A stretch of DNA of 64,000 nt, from NCBI GenBank assembly GCA_030602225.1, contig JAUWAD010000001.1, forward strand, positions 1 through 64,000, in the 5' to 3' direction. This document shows, in pieces, positions 17,720 to 28,107 of the stretch (the first letter of the stretch is position 1; each line of letters starts with the position of its first letter). Under the pieces are notes generated by a model. It ran no database searches, was not told the origin of the DNA, and worked only from the letters and a program-made list of their open reading frames with translations. This DNA is from Bacillota bacterium. GTDB taxonomy: Bacteria; Bacillota; Clostridia; Tissierellales; Tissierellaceae. A program made the translations under genes and the position numbers.

Positions 17720-18659
17720 GACTAGAATAACAGAGCTTCTGGGAATTTCCTATCCGATAATTCAAGGAGGCATGGCATGGGTTGCTACCCATGAGCTTGC
17801 AGCTGCTGTATCAGAAGCTGGTGGCTTAGGTATAATTGCAGCTGGTAATGCTCCAGGGGATTTTGTTAGGGAAGAAATCAGAGCATTAAAGAGAATAACT
17901 GATAAACCATTTGGAGTTAATATTATGCTTTTATCTCCATTTGCTGAGGATATTGTAGATATAGTGTGTGAAGAGGGAGTTCCTGTAGTGACTACAGGTG
18001 CAGGGAATCCAGGTAAATACCTTGACAGATTTAAGGATAAGAACATAAAAGTAATACCTGTAGTACCTACAGTATCCTTAGGAAAGAGATTGGAAAAGCA
18101 AGGTGTGGATGCATTGATAGTTGAAGGAACAGAAGCTGGGGGTCATATTGGTGAATTGACTACTATGGCTCTTGTACCTCAAGTTTGTGATGCTGTAAGT
18201 ATTCCTGTAATTGCTGCAGGAGGAATTGCAGATGGGAGAGGTTATGTAGCTGCTTTTGCATTAGGGGCAGAGGGAGTTCAATTAGGTACAAGATTTGTCT
18301 GCTCAACAGAGGCAAAAGTTCATCAGAACTATAAAGATAAAATCATAAATGCAAAAGATAGGGATGCTCTTGTAACTGGAAGAAGCACAGGACATCCTGT
18401 AAGAGTAATTAAGAATCAGTTTACAAGAGAGTTTCTGGAATTGGAAAAAGCAAATACACCAGTTGAGGAGCTTGAAAGAATTGGAGCAGGAAAACTTAGA
18501 ATTGCCGTTGTTGATGGTGATGTTGATAAGGGATCCGTTATGTCAGGTCAGATTGCAGGAATGGTAAATGACATAAAAAGCTGCTCAGAAATCATTGATG
18601 ACATAATTAAAGAGGCAAGAACAGTGGTTAATAGTCTTGGAGGTGGATTAAATGAGTAA
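17712..18659 (+). CDS. fabK: enoyl-ACP reductase FabK (FMN-dependent)
   Basis: YPIIQGGMAWVATHELAAAVSEAGGLG; located in the fab operon. Confidence 0.92.
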   Translation: MFKTRITELLGISYPIIQGGMAWVATHELAAAVSEAGGLGIIAAGNAPGDFVREEIRALKRITDKPFGVNIMLLSPFAEDIVDIVCEEGVPVVTTGAGNPGKYLDRFKDKNIKVIPVVPTVSLGKRLEKQGVDALIVEGTEAGGHIGELTTMALVPQVCDAVSIPVIAAGGIADGRGYVAAFALGAEGVQLGTRFVCSTEAKVHQNYKDKIINAKDRDALVTGRSTGHPVRVIKNQFTREFLELEKANTPVEELERIGAGKLRIAVVDGDVDKGSVMSGQIAGMVNDIKSCSEIIDDIIKEARTVVNSLGGGLNE

Positions 18660-19605
18660 AAGAGCGTTCATCTTTCCAGGACAGGGTGCACAGCATATTG
18701 GAATGGGAAGAGATTTTTTTCAGAAAATTAAAGAATCAAAAATGGTCTTTGAAGAAGCAGATGAAACACTGAATATGGGATTGTCAAATTTAATATTCAA
18801 TGGTGAAGATGATGACTTAAAAAAGACAGAAAATACTCAACCTGCCATATTAACTGCAAGTATAGCCATGTTGAAAGCATTAGAAAATGAAGGATTAACC
18901 TGTGATTATACAGCAGGTTTAAGCTTGGGAGAATATAGCTCATTGGTTATGAGTAAAGCTATAAGATTTTCAGATGCGTTGAAAGTTGTAAGAGAAAGAG
19001 GGAAGTTCATGCAGGAAGCAGTTCCTTTAGGAGTTGGTGGAATGGCAGCCCTTTTAGGCTTGAATAGAGACAATCTTCCACAGGTTCTGCTCTCAGCAAA
19101 GGATTATGGAATAGTTGAAGTGGCAAATTATAACTCGCCAGATCAGATAGTAATATCTGGAGAAGTTCAAGGGCTTAGAATTGCATGTAAGAAAGCAATG
19201 GAGCTAGGTGCAAAAAAAGCAGTGGAGCTACCAGTTAGTGCTCCGTTTCATACATCACTTTTATCACCTGCCGGGTTAAGATTAAAGGGAGAGTTGGAAA
19301 AAATTACCCTTGGGGATTTAAAGAGTAGAGTTATTTCCAATGTGGATGGTAAGGAGATCAGCAGTAAGGACGAATTGGTATCAAAGCTTGTGGATCAGGT
19401 TTCAAATTCTGTATTATGGCATCAATCAATTGAGTATATGATAAACCAAGGTGTGGATACCTTTGTGGAAATAGGACCAGGAAAATCCTTATCTGGATTT
19501 GTAAAAAGAATAGGAAAGTCCATGGGTGTGGAAGTGAAAGCTATGAATGTATCTGATGTAGAGTCCTTTGAAGATACTGTAGAGAAGCTAACTAAGGGGG
19601 CGTAA
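18652..19605 (+). CDS. fabD: ACP S-malonyltransferase
   Basis: FIFPGQGAQHIGMG, AGLSLGEYSSL. Confidence 0.95.
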   Translation: MSKRAFIFPGQGAQHIGMGRDFFQKIKESKMVFEEADETLNMGLSNLIFNGEDDDLKKTENTQPAILTASIAMLKALENEGLTCDYTAGLSLGEYSSLVMSKAIRFSDALKVVRERGKFMQEAVPLGVGGMAALLGLNRDNLPQVLLSAKDYGIVEVANYNSPDQIVISGEVQGLRIACKKAMELGAKKAVELPVSAPFHTSLLSPAGLRLKGELEKITLGDLKSRVISNVDGKEISSKDELVSKLVDQVSNSVLWHQSIEYMINQGVDTFVEIGPGKSLSGFVKRIGKSMGVEVKAMNVSDVESFEDTVEKLTKGA

Positions 19606-19607
19606 TA

Positions 19608-20342
19608 ATGACTAAGGTAGCGTTGGTGACAGGCGGAAGCAGAGGGATTGGCAAGGAGATAGCCATTGGATTAGCTAAGGAAGGTCATGATGTTATTCTA
19701 ACCTATAATTCAAGCGTTGAATCAGCTAATCAAGCTGTTGAAGAAATCCAGAGATTTGGACAGAAGGCTATAGCTGTGAAAGCTGATGTTAGTATTAAAG
19801 AAGATGTTGATTCCCTGTTTTCAATAATAAGTGAGGAAGTTGGTTCAATAGACATTCTAGTTAATAACGCAGGTATAACAAAAGACAACTTACTTATGAG
19901 AATGACTGAAGAGGATTGGGATCAAGTTTTAGATGTTAATCTAAAAAGTGTGTTTCTAACCACTAAAGCAGCAATAAAGGGAATGATGAAGAAGAGATAT
20001 GGAAAGATTATAAATATCTCATCAGTGGTGGGTGTTATGGGAAATGCCGGGCAGGGAAATTACTCAGCCTCAAAAGCAGGAATAATTGGATTTACAAAAT
20101 CCATGGCAAAAGAATTATCTTCTAGGGGTATTCGAGTTAATGCAATTGCTCCAGGTTTTATAAAAACAGAGATGACAGATAAATTGGCAGATAACATAAA
20201 AGAAATGATGTTAAGCGAAATTCCTCTAGGCTATTTTGCAGAGCCTAAGGATGTAAGTAATTTGGTGAATTTCCTTGCCAGTGAAAAATCTGATTATATA
20301 ACTGGTCAAGTAATTCAAATAGATGGCGGAATGAATATTTAA
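19608..20342 (+). CDS. fabG: 3-oxoacyl-ACP reductase
   Basis: [36 protein letters not shown]. Confidence 0.95.
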   Translation: MTKVALVTGGSRGIGKEIAIGLAKEGHDVILTYNSSVESANQAVEEIQRFGQKAIAVKADVSIKEDVDSLFSIISEEVGSIDILVNNAGITKDNLLMRMTEEDWDQVLDVNLKSVFLTTKAAIKGMMKKRYGKIINISSVVGVMGNAGQGNYSASKAGIIGFTKSMAKELSSRGIRVNAIAPGFIKTEMTDKLADNIKEMMLSEIPLGYFAEPKDVSNLVNFLASEKSDYITGQVIQIDGGMNI

Positions 20343-20356
20343 AAATTTTAGGAGGA

Positions 20357-20596
20357 ATGAAAAAAATGGTATTTGATAAGGTAAAGGAAATTATTGCAGA
20401 ACAACTAGATGTAGAGGTAGAAATTATTACAATGGAAACTTCATTAATGAAAGATCTTGAAGCAGATTCATTGGATGCAGTTGAAATTATGATGGCATTA
20501 GAAGATGAATTCGAGATAGAGGTTCCAGATGAAGATGCTGAAAAGTTCACAAATATTGGTGACATTGTAAAGTACGTTGAGGCAAAAATCTCCTAA
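20357..20596 (+). CDS. acpP: acyl carrier protein
   Basis: [20 protein letters not shown] phosphopantetheine motif; start could be ATG 20366. Confidence 0.95.
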   Translation: MKKMVFDKVKEIIAEQLDVEVEIITMETSLMKDLEADSLDAVEIMMALEDEFEIEVPDEDAEKFTNIGDIVKYVEAKIS

Positions 20597-20613
20597 TTGA
20601 GAGAGGTGTATAT

Positions 20614-21846
20614 ATGAAAAGAGTAGTAATAACTGGCTTAGGTGCAGTTACACCTATAGGATTAGGAAAAGATGAATTTTGGGATAGTCTGATTCAAGGA
20701 AAATCAGGAGTTGGATTTGTAACAAGATTTGATACAATCAATCATGAGACAAAAATTGCAGCTGAGGTTAAGGATTTTGACCCAAGTTTATACATGAATA
20801 AAAAAGAAGCAAAGAGAATGGATCTTTTCTCACAATATGCCATAGCTGCTACTAAAATGGCTTTGGAGGATGGAAACATTCAGCTGGATACAATCGATCT
20901 AGAAAAAGTGGGATCAATAATTGGTTCAGGTATTGGAGGAATTCAAACATTAGAGGATGAGAAGAAAAAAATGGATGAAAAAGGCCCTGGAAGAATATCT
21001 CCTCTGTTTATTCCAATGATGATATCAAATATGGCAGCAGGTCAAGTATCAATGACTTTCGGTTTAAAGGGTTCATCTATGACCATAACCACAGCATGTG
21101 CATCAGCAACCCATGCCATCGGTGAAGCCTTTAGAATGATCAAGTCAGGCTATATGAATATGGCGGTAACAGGAGGAACTGAAAGTTCCATAACACCTCT
21201 ATCAATGGCTGGATTCATTTCCATGAAAGCATTATCAACAAACAATGAAAATCCTAAAGTGGCAAGCAGACCATTTGATAAAAATAGAGATGGATTTGTT
21301 ATGGGAGAAGGTGCTGGAATCATAATTTTAGAGGAATTAGAGCATGCACTTAATAGAGGAGCAAAAATATATGCCGAGATAGCAGGGTATGGCTCAACTT
21401 CAGATGCATTCCATATAACACAACCAGACCCAGAGGCGAAAGGTGCTACACGAGCTATGGAATATGCAATAGTTGAAAGCGGAGTATCAAAAGAGGATGT
21501 TGGATATATAAATGCCCATGGAACAAGCACATATTACAATGATAAGCTTGAGACATTGGCAATAAAGAATCTATTCGGTGACCATGCTAAGAACATAAAT
21601 ATAAGCTCAACCAAATCAATGACAGGACATTTGTTGGGAGCTGCTGGTGGAGTTGAAGCAATTGCAACAACCTTAGCTATATATAATGAGATGGTTCCAC
21701 CAACCATTAACTATGAAAATCCTGATGAAGAGTGTGATTTGAATTACACACCAAATATTGCAGTAAAGAGAAGCATAAAGTGTGCATTATCAAATTCTCT
21801 AGGATTTGGTGGACATAACGCAAGTATATTAATAAAAAAATATTAA
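20614..21846 (+). CDS. fabF: beta-ketoacyl-ACP synthase II
   Basis: RVVITGLGAVTPIG, TTACASATHAIGEA, GHLLGAAGGVEAI. Confidence 0.95.
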   Translation: MKRVVITGLGAVTPIGLGKDEFWDSLIQGKSGVGFVTRFDTINHETKIAAEVKDFDPSLYMNKKEAKRMDLFSQYAIAATKMALEDGNIQLDTIDLEKVGSIIGSGIGGIQTLEDEKKKMDEKGPGRISPLFIPMMISNMAAGQVSMTFGLKGSSMTITTACASATHAIGEAFRMIKSGYMNMAVTGGTESSITPLSMAGFISMKALSTNNENPKVASRPFDKNRDGFVMGEGAGIIILEELEHALNRGAKIYAEIAGYGSTSDAFHITQPDPEAKGATRAMEYAIVESGVSKEDVGYINAHGTSTYYNDKLETLAIKNLFGDHAKNINISSTKSMTGHLLGAAGGVEAIATTLAIYNEMVPPTINYENPDEECDLNYTPNIAVKRSIKCALSNSLGFGGHNASILIKKY

Positions 21847-21849
21847 AGT

Positions 21850-21882
21850 AATGACTCTGGTTTTCTCCAGAGTCATTTTTTT
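21850..21882. terminator. terminator after fabF
   Basis: AATGACTCTGG-TTTTCT-CCAGAGTCATT followed by a T-run. Confidence 0.9.
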
Positions 21883-22238
21883 CTTCTAAAATCATATTTA
21901 TCATTTGGGAGACTTAAGATATGACCATTTATCTCAATCACATCATCACTAAGCCACTTAATAACTGCATTTTCCTCTCTGTAGTTCCAGTATATGTTTT
22001 TAGGATTTCTATTATTTCTTATTAGCTCAGCTCTTATGGCATAGGAGGTAGTTGCACCACCATTTACCAGATATGCTTTTATGGTATAGTTATTGTTTGG
22101 AGATTTACTTTCAAGTAGAAATTCTCCTTTAGGAAGTCTTGCCATACTGAAAAAAGCCCAGTATATGCTAAAGAATATAATTGTGGCAAACATTATAATA
22201 AAAACTATAGCCTTATTGTGTCTTCTTAACCAAATCAT
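21873..22238 (-). CDS. DUF5412-like small membrane-anchored protein
   Basis: N-terminal TM then SPNNNYTIKAYLVNGGATTSYAIRAEL. Confidence 0.65.
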   Translation of the reverse strand: MIWLRRHNKAIVFIIMFATIIFFSIYWAFFSMARLPKGEFLLESKSPNNNYTIKAYLVNGGATTSYAIRAELIRNNRNPKNIYWNYREENAVIKWLSDDVIEINGHILSLPNDKYDFRRKK

Positions 22239-22255
22239 TTTAACACCTATATAAC

Positions 22256-22720
22256 CTATTCCAGATTAAAGCTGTATATTCTTGATGACTCACCCCAGGG
22301 ATGATAACCTGTAGCCACATACTCAAAACCATACTTTTCATAATAACCAATGTGATCTGTACATAGGTACAAGTTTTTGAAACCACCTTTTTTTGCATCA
22401 TCCTTAGCCTTACTTAAGAGAAGTTCTCCAAAGCCCCTTCCCCTATGACTCTTCTCAATATAAAGAGCACAGATCCAAGGATATAAGTCCATTCTACTTA
22501 TGAAGTCATTTGTTATAAGTCCTGCACAACCAATAATACTATCTCCATCATATAACAGATACCATTGGGGCAGAGTTCCTTTAGCATCTAAGCTACTTTT
22601 TATGCAATCATCATACACCATCATACTGTTTTCACTAGCCCATATATCTTGTATGTATTTAAGACCCTCATCAAGATATTCCCTTGATTCTCTAATGGAT
22701 ATAACCTTTATAACAATCAC
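22256..22720 (-). CDS. GNAT family N-acetyltransferase
   Basis: LYIEKSHRGRGFGELLLSKAKDDAKKGG acetyl-CoA binding motif. Confidence 0.9.
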   Translation of the reverse strand: MIVIKVISIRESREYLDEGLKYIQDIWASENSMMVYDDCIKSSLDAKGTLPQWYLLYDGDSIIGCAGLITNDFISRMDLYPWICALYIEKSHRGRGFGELLLSKAKDDAKKGGFKNLYLCTDHIGYYEKYGFEYVATGYHPWGESSRIYSFNLE

Positions 22721-22897
22721 TCCCTTTTTGATAAATTCTTGTAAGCCTAATTATAACACAAAATGATTAATAAATTCTCAATCATAAGGAAATTGATACC
22801 AGAAAAATCCATTTTTCTTGTACCTATTCAGTTTCTTCTATGTAAGGAATAATGTTTTATGCTATACTTACACTATGAGGATTTGGGAGGAAATTAT

Positions 22898-24238
22898 ATG
22901 TATATAAACATTCCTGATTATGTGGAAGATATTATAGATAGATTAATAGACCATGGTTTTGAAGCATATATTGTAGGGGGTAGTGTAAGAGACTCAGTGA
23001 TGGGGAAAATACCCTCTGATTATGATGTTACAACATCTGCAAGTCCTGATGAAATAGAAAATGTATTTGAAGGATACAAAACATTTTCTCCAGGGAGAGA
23101 ATTTGGTACCATAGTGGTAGTTTCAAAAGAAGGAAACACAGAAATAACAACTTATAGAGTTGAGGGTAAGTACAGTGATGGGAGAAGACCAGATTTTGTA
23201 GAATTCACATCTTCCCTAAAGGAAGACTTGAAAAGAAGGGACTTCACCATAAATGCCATGGCTTACAATCATAAGGAAGGGCTTATAGATCCATTTGATG
23301 GAGTAAAGGATATTAAGGATGGTTTGATCAGATGTGTTGGGAATCCCTACATTAGGTTAAATGAGGATTATTTGAGAATCCTAAGGGCTGTTAGATTTGC
23401 AACTCAATTAGATTTCTTAATAGATATTGAAACCTCCAATGCATGCATGGAGCTATCTTCAAAACTTGATCTAGTAAGTATAGAGAGGATTAGAGATGAG
23501 TTCTTTAAAATTATACTCTCAAACAAACCATCTAATGGAATCCTGCTAATGAGAAGTCTGGGTTTGTTAAAGGAAATAATACCAGAGTTAATACCAGCAA
23601 TAGGCTTTGATCAAAGAAACCCTCATCATGATAGATCTGTTTTCCAACATACTTTGCTGGTTTTGGATAATACTCCACCAGTGTTACATTTAAGGTTGGC
23701 GGCATTATTACATGATATCGGCAAACCATATACCTTTACAATTGATCCTGATGGAATAGGGCATTTCTATGGTCATGACAAGGAAAGTGTAAAGATAGGA
23801 AAAGAGTTCTTGATTAGGATAAGATGCTCCACAAAACTTATTGAAGAAACCCTAAACTTGGTCAAAGAGCATATGAATCATAGTCCTAAGATGAAAACCA
23901 AGGCTATAAAAAGACAATTACAGAGAATCGGTGAAGATAATATGAGAAATCTCATTAGCTTGCAGATCGCGGATAGATTAAGCAAAAATGGCAGAAAAGA
24001 CATTGAGTATCTTCTTGAAAAAAAGAGGCAGGTTGATGAAATAATTGATAATAACGAGCCTTACAAGAAAGCACATTTGGCTATAAATGGAAATGACTTA
24101 AAGGAAATTGGATATAAGGAAGGCAAAATAATTGGAAAGATTCTTGAGTATTTGCTTAATTATGTTTTAGATAATCCTCAAGGTAACAATAAAGAGGAAT
24201 TACTAAAAATAGTAAATAAACTATATCCATTGGAATAA
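22898..24238 (+). CDS. cca: CCA tRNA nucleotidyltransferase with HD domain
   Basis: AYIVGGSVRDSVMGKIPSDYDVTTSA, DFTINAMAYN, LLHDIGKP; start at ATG 22898 after GGGAGG. Confidence 0.92.
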   Translation: MYINIPDYVEDIIDRLIDHGFEAYIVGGSVRDSVMGKIPSDYDVTTSASPDEIENVFEGYKTFSPGREFGTIVVVSKEGNTEITTYRVEGKYSDGRRPDFVEFTSSLKEDLKRRDFTINAMAYNHKEGLIDPFDGVKDIKDGLIRCVGNPYIRLNEDYLRILRAVRFATQLDFLIDIETSNACMELSSKLDLVSIERIRDEFFKIILSNKPSNGILLMRSLGLLKEIIPELIPAIGFDQRNPHHDRSVFQHTLLVLDNTPPVLHLRLAALLHDIGKPYTFTIDPDGIGHFYGHDKESVKIGKEFLIRIRCSTKLIEETLNLVKEHMNHSPKMKTKAIKRQLQRIGEDNMRNLISLQIADRLSKNGRKDIEYLLEKKRQVDEIIDNNEPYKKAHLAINGNDLKEIGYKEGKIIGKILEYLLNYVLDNPQGNNKEELLKIVNKLYPLE

Positions 24239-24262
24239 ACTATACAATTAGGAGGAACTACT

Positions 24263-25612
24263 ATGGGAAAACTATTTGGAACAGATGGTGTTAGAGGTGT
24301 GGCCAATATGGATTTAACACCGGAGCTAGCATTTGAGATTGGAAGAGCAGGTGCTTATGTGATTTCCAAAGGCAAGAAGGGAAAAGTAATCCTTGGCAAG
24401 GACACAAGAGCATCAGGGGATATGCTAGAGGCAGCTTTAACAGCTGGTATCTGTTCAATGGGATTGGATGTTGAATCTGTTGGGATAATACCCACACCAG
24501 CAGTTGCATACTTAACAAGAAAATATGAAGCTGTGGCTGGGGTTGTTATTTCTGCATCCCATAATCCAGGTGAATATAATGGGATAAAATTCTTTAGCGG
24601 AGATGGATTAAAGCTTCCCGATTCCACCGAAGAGGAAATTGAAGATATTCTACTTAATAAACTTGAAATAAGTGATAGACCTATTAAGGACAAGGTTGGA
24701 AGGGTATATATAAATAAGAAGGCTCAAACAGACTATAAGGAATTTCTCAAAAGTGTAATCAAGATTGATTTAACTGGGCTAAAGATTGCCATGGATTGTG
24801 GGCATGGAGCTCTATATAAAATAGGTCCAGAAATTATTGAAGAACTGGGAGGACAAGTTATAGCCATAAATACCACTCCAGATGGGATGAATATAAATCT
24901 AGCTTGCGGATCAACAAAGCCTGAGCTGGTTCAAAAACTCGTTGTTGAAGAAAGTGCGGATTTAGGATTAGCCTTTGATGGAGATGCTGACAGGATTATT
25001 GCTGTTGATGAAAAGGGGCAAATTATTGATGGAGACCATATATTGGCAATTTGTGGGACCTACCTGGATAGTATGGGGAAACTTACCAAGAAGACAATAG
25101 TAGGAACAGTTATGACCAATATGGGATTAGATAAGTACCTGGAGACTGAAGGAATAAATATAGTTAAGACAGCTGTTGGAGATAGATATATTCTTGAGGA
25201 AATGCTAAAGGAAGGGTATGTATTAGGTGGGGAACAATCAGGTCATATAATTTTTCTTGATCACAATACAACAGGTGATGGATTGGCAACGGGTTTACAT
25301 TTGCTTGAAGTAATTATAAAAACAGGGGAGAAGGCATCCAAATTAAATAGCCTTGTGGAGAATTACCCTCAGGTTTTATTCAATGCGAAAGTAGATAATA
25401 ACTATAAGCATAAGTATATGGAAATACCTGAGATAAAAGATGAAGTCATTAGAATAGAGCAGATGTTTAAAGGACAGGGAAGAGTACTTATAAGACCATC
25501 AGGAACTGAACCTTTAGTTAGAGTTATGATTGAAGGTAAAGATAAAGAACTTATAACAAATGCAGCAAAGGATTTAGTCCATTTTATTGAAGCTAGAATC
25601 GGACTAAAATAA
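24263..25612 (+). CDS. glmM: phosphoglucosamine mutase
   Basis: LFGTDGVRGVAN, VVISASHNPGEYNGIKFF, FDGDADR, RPSGTEPLVRVMIEG. Confidence 0.96.
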   Translation: MGKLFGTDGVRGVANMDLTPELAFEIGRAGAYVISKGKKGKVILGKDTRASGDMLEAALTAGICSMGLDVESVGIIPTPAVAYLTRKYEAVAGVVISASHNPGEYNGIKFFSGDGLKLPDSTEEEIEDILLNKLEISDRPIKDKVGRVYINKKAQTDYKEFLKSVIKIDLTGLKIAMDCGHGALYKIGPEIIEELGGQVIAINTTPDGMNINLACGSTKPELVQKLVVEESADLGLAFDGDADRIIAVDEKGQIIDGDHILAICGTYLDSMGKLTKKTIVGTVMTNMGLDKYLETEGINIVKTAVGDRYILEEMLKEGYVLGGEQSGHIIFLDHNTTGDGLATGLHLLEVIIKTGEKASKLNSLVENYPQVLFNAKVDNNYKHKYMEIPEIKDEVIRIEQMFKGQGRVLIRPSGTEPLVRVMIEGKDKELITNAAKDLVHFIEARIGLK

Positions 25613-25630
25613 ATTGAGGAGTGTGAAGAT

Positions 25631-26464
25631 ATGGAATACAAAATTGTAGCAGATAGTAGCTGTGATTTAAACGATGACTTAAAAGCTGTGATGGATGTGA
25701 GTTTAGTGCCCTTTAAAATTGATATCGATGATTCTTCATTTGTTGATGATGCAGATATCGACATGGAGAAGCTTGTTTCAACCATGTTGGCAAGTCCAAA
25801 CCCAATAAAATCATCCTGCCCATCGCCTGGAGATTTTAAAGAAACCTATGTTGATGGTGACAATGTGTTTGTGGTTACAATATCAAAGAAGTTATCTGCA
25901 ACTTACAATAGTGCTATTTTAGCAAAAGATATGATTTTAGAGGAGTTTAAGGATAAGTTTGTCCATGTATTCAATTCAAAATCTGCCAGTGTGGGAGAAA
26001 CTTTAACTGCAATCAAGATTAAGGAATGTATAGATCAAAAGCTTTCCAACTCAGAGATAGTTGAAAAGGTTGAACAATACATTGAGGATATGAAGACTTA
26101 CTTCATATCTGAAGACCTTAGCAATCTTATAGAAAATGGAAGGATTTCAAAGACCGCAGGATTAATTGCCAATGTTTTAAATATAAAACCGATTATGAAA
26201 GCCACTGATGATGGAAACATTGAGGCGGTTGAAAAAATTAGGGGTAGCAAGAAGGCTTTTAAAAGATTGGCAGAAATAATTGGGGAAACTGGAGTTAAGT
26301 TTGAAGAAAGGATAGTAGCCATATCCCATGCAAATGCATTGGACAAGGCATTGGATCTAAAAGAAGACCTTAAGAAGTACAATTTCAAAGATATTATCAT
26401 AGTAGAAACAAAAGGGCTTTCAACCGTTTATGTAAATAATGGGGGTATTATTATATCATTCTAA
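25631..26464 (+). CDS. DegV family fatty-acid-binding protein
   Basis: IVADSSCDLN, SKKLSATYNSA, LIENGRISKTAGLIANVLNIKPI. Confidence 0.9.
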   Translation: MEYKIVADSSCDLNDDLKAVMDVSLVPFKIDIDDSSFVDDADIDMEKLVSTMLASPNPIKSSCPSPGDFKETYVDGDNVFVVTISKKLSATYNSAILAKDMILEEFKDKFVHVFNSKSASVGETLTAIKIKECIDQKLSNSEIVEKVEQYIEDMKTYFISEDLSNLIENGRISKTAGLIANVLNIKPIMKATDDGNIEAVEKIRGSKKAFKRLAEIIGETGVKFEERIVAISHANALDKALDLKEDLKKYNFKDIIIVETKGLSTVYVNNGGIIISF

Positions 26465-26492
26465 TAAAATTGTACAAATATCTAAAAAACAT

Positions 26493-26520
26493 TTGACAAA
26501 TTTTCATAGGGTGCTATAAT
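26493..26520 (+). promoter_or_regulatory. consensus sigma-A promoter for tRNA-Leu
   Basis: TTGACA (26493-26498), 16 nt, TATAAT (26515-26520). Confidence 0.85.
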
Positions 26521-26524
26521 AAAA

Positions 26525-26547
26525 AAGGTAAGTTACTTACTTACCTT
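26525..26547 (+). other. 9-bp hairpin in the tRNA-Leu 5' leader
   Basis: AAGGTAAGT-TACTT-ACTTACCTT lies at the predicted transcription start. Confidence 0.55.
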
Positions 26548-26551
26548 ACTT

Positions 26552-26635
26552 GCGGGAATGGCGGAATTGGCAGACGCGCTAGACTTAGGATCTAGTGTCA
26601 TTGACGTGGGGGTTCAAGTCCTCTTTCCCGCACCA
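26552..26635 (+). tRNA. tRNA-Leu(UAG)
   Basis: acceptor GCGGGAA/TTCCCGC, anticodon stem-loop CTAGA-CTTAGGA-TCTAG, variable arm, T-loop GGTTCAAGTCC, encoded CCA. Confidence 0.95.
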
Positions 26636-26641
26636 AATTAG

Positions 26642-26670
26642 ACCAGTGGTATTAACCATTGGTTTTTTTA
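26642..26670 (+). terminator. terminator after tRNA-Leu
   Basis: ACCAGTGGT-ATTA-ACCATTGGT stem (one G-T pair) followed by a T-run. Confidence 0.8.
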
Positions 26671-26802
26671 TGCATGTTATGGGTATTATAACATAGTCAC
26701 AAATTTGTTTTATAGTACCCAATAATATATGTATATGTTATAATATTATGATGGAGACTAAAATTTGTATCAGATGATAAAAAATATATAGGGGGTTCAT
26801 TA

Positions 26803-28092
26803 ATGAAGGCAGTTTTTGATAAGAAGGAAAAAAATACAGTACACTTTGATATTGAAGTACCAGCAGGGGATTTTGAAAAAGCTCTACAACAAGCTTATAT
26901 GAAAAATCGTGGAAGATTTAATATCCCTGGATTTAGAAAGGGAAAAGTTCCAAGAAAGATAATTGAAATGAATTATGGAGAAGAGATATTCTTTGAAGAT
27001 GCAATCAATTTATTGCTTCCAGAAGCATATTCAAATGCCATTGATGAGTTGGGATTAGAACCTGTGGACAGCCCGGAAGTTGATGTGGATGAAATAGAAC
27101 TAGGTAAGCCAGTTCATGTTAAGTTCAGCGTTGAAGTTAAACCAGAAGTTAAACTAGGGGACTATAAGACAATTGAACTTGAAAAAGTAGATTACTCTGT
27201 TACTGAAGAGATGATCAATAATGAAGTAGAAAGAGAAAGAGACCAAAATGCCAGAATCATTGATGCTGGAGATAGAGAAGTAGCAGAAGGGGATATCCTA
27301 AAGATTGATTTTTCAGGATTTATAGATGGAGAGCAATTTGATGGTGGAAGTGCAGAAGATCAGGAACTAAAAATAGGTTCAAAGCAATTTATTCCAGGTT
27401 TTGAAGAAGGACTTATTGGAAAGAAAAAGGGAGAAGAAGTAGATGTTGAAGTTACTTTCCCTGAAGAATACCATGAGGAATCTTTAAAAGGAAAACCAGC
27501 TGTATTTAAAGTTACAATCAATGAAATTAAAGTAAAAGAGCTTCCAGAGTTAGATGATGAGTTTGCTAAGGATGTAAGTGAGTTCGATACTTTAGAAGAA
27601 TATAAGAACAGTATTAAGGAAACATTAGAAGAAAGACTAAAAGAGCAAGAAAAGATCGAAACAGAAAACAAGCTTGTGGAAAAGGTAGTTGAAATGTCTG
27701 AAATGGATATTCCAGAGGCTATGATAATGTCACAGATCGAGAGCGAAATTAAAGACTTTGAGTATAGAGTAAAGACTCAAGGTTTTGATATGGACACATA
27801 CTTGGAACTTACAGGAACAACTAGGGATGATCTGGAACTAAACTTCAGACCAATCGCTGAAAGAAGGGTAAAGGCTGATTTAGTATTGGAAGCAATTGCA
27901 AAGGCTGAGGATATCCAAGTAACTGAAGAAGATCTTGATAAAGAATTAGAGAAACTTGCAGAACAATATCCACAAACAAATAAAGAAAAGTTTATGAAAG
28001 ATATGAAAAAAGGAGATTTAGGCTTCCTAAAAGCGGGTATATCCAACAGTAAAGTTTTAGACATGCTAATGGAGAATATTAAGTTTATATAA
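26803..28092 (+). CDS. tig: trigger factor
   Basis: FNIPGFRKGKVPRKII ribosome-binding signature, FKBP-like domain. Confidence 0.96.
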   Translation: MKAVFDKKEKNTVHFDIEVPAGDFEKALQQAYMKNRGRFNIPGFRKGKVPRKIIEMNYGEEIFFEDAINLLLPEAYSNAIDELGLEPVDSPEVDVDEIELGKPVHVKFSVEVKPEVKLGDYKTIELEKVDYSVTEEMINNEVERERDQNARIIDAGDREVAEGDILKIDFSGFIDGEQFDGGSAEDQELKIGSKQFIPGFEEGLIGKKKGEEVDVEVTFPEEYHEESLKGKPAVFKVTINEIKVKELPELDDEFAKDVSEFDTLEEYKNSIKETLEERLKEQEKIETENKLVEKVVEMSEMDIPEAMIMSQIESEIKDFEYRVKTQGFDMDTYLELTGTTRDDLELNFRPIAERRVKADLVLEAIAKAEDIQVTEEDLDKELEKLAEQYPQTNKEKFMKDMKKGDLGFLKAGISNSKVLDMLMENIKFI

Positions 28093-28107
28093 CTAGGAGG
28101 GTTAAGT

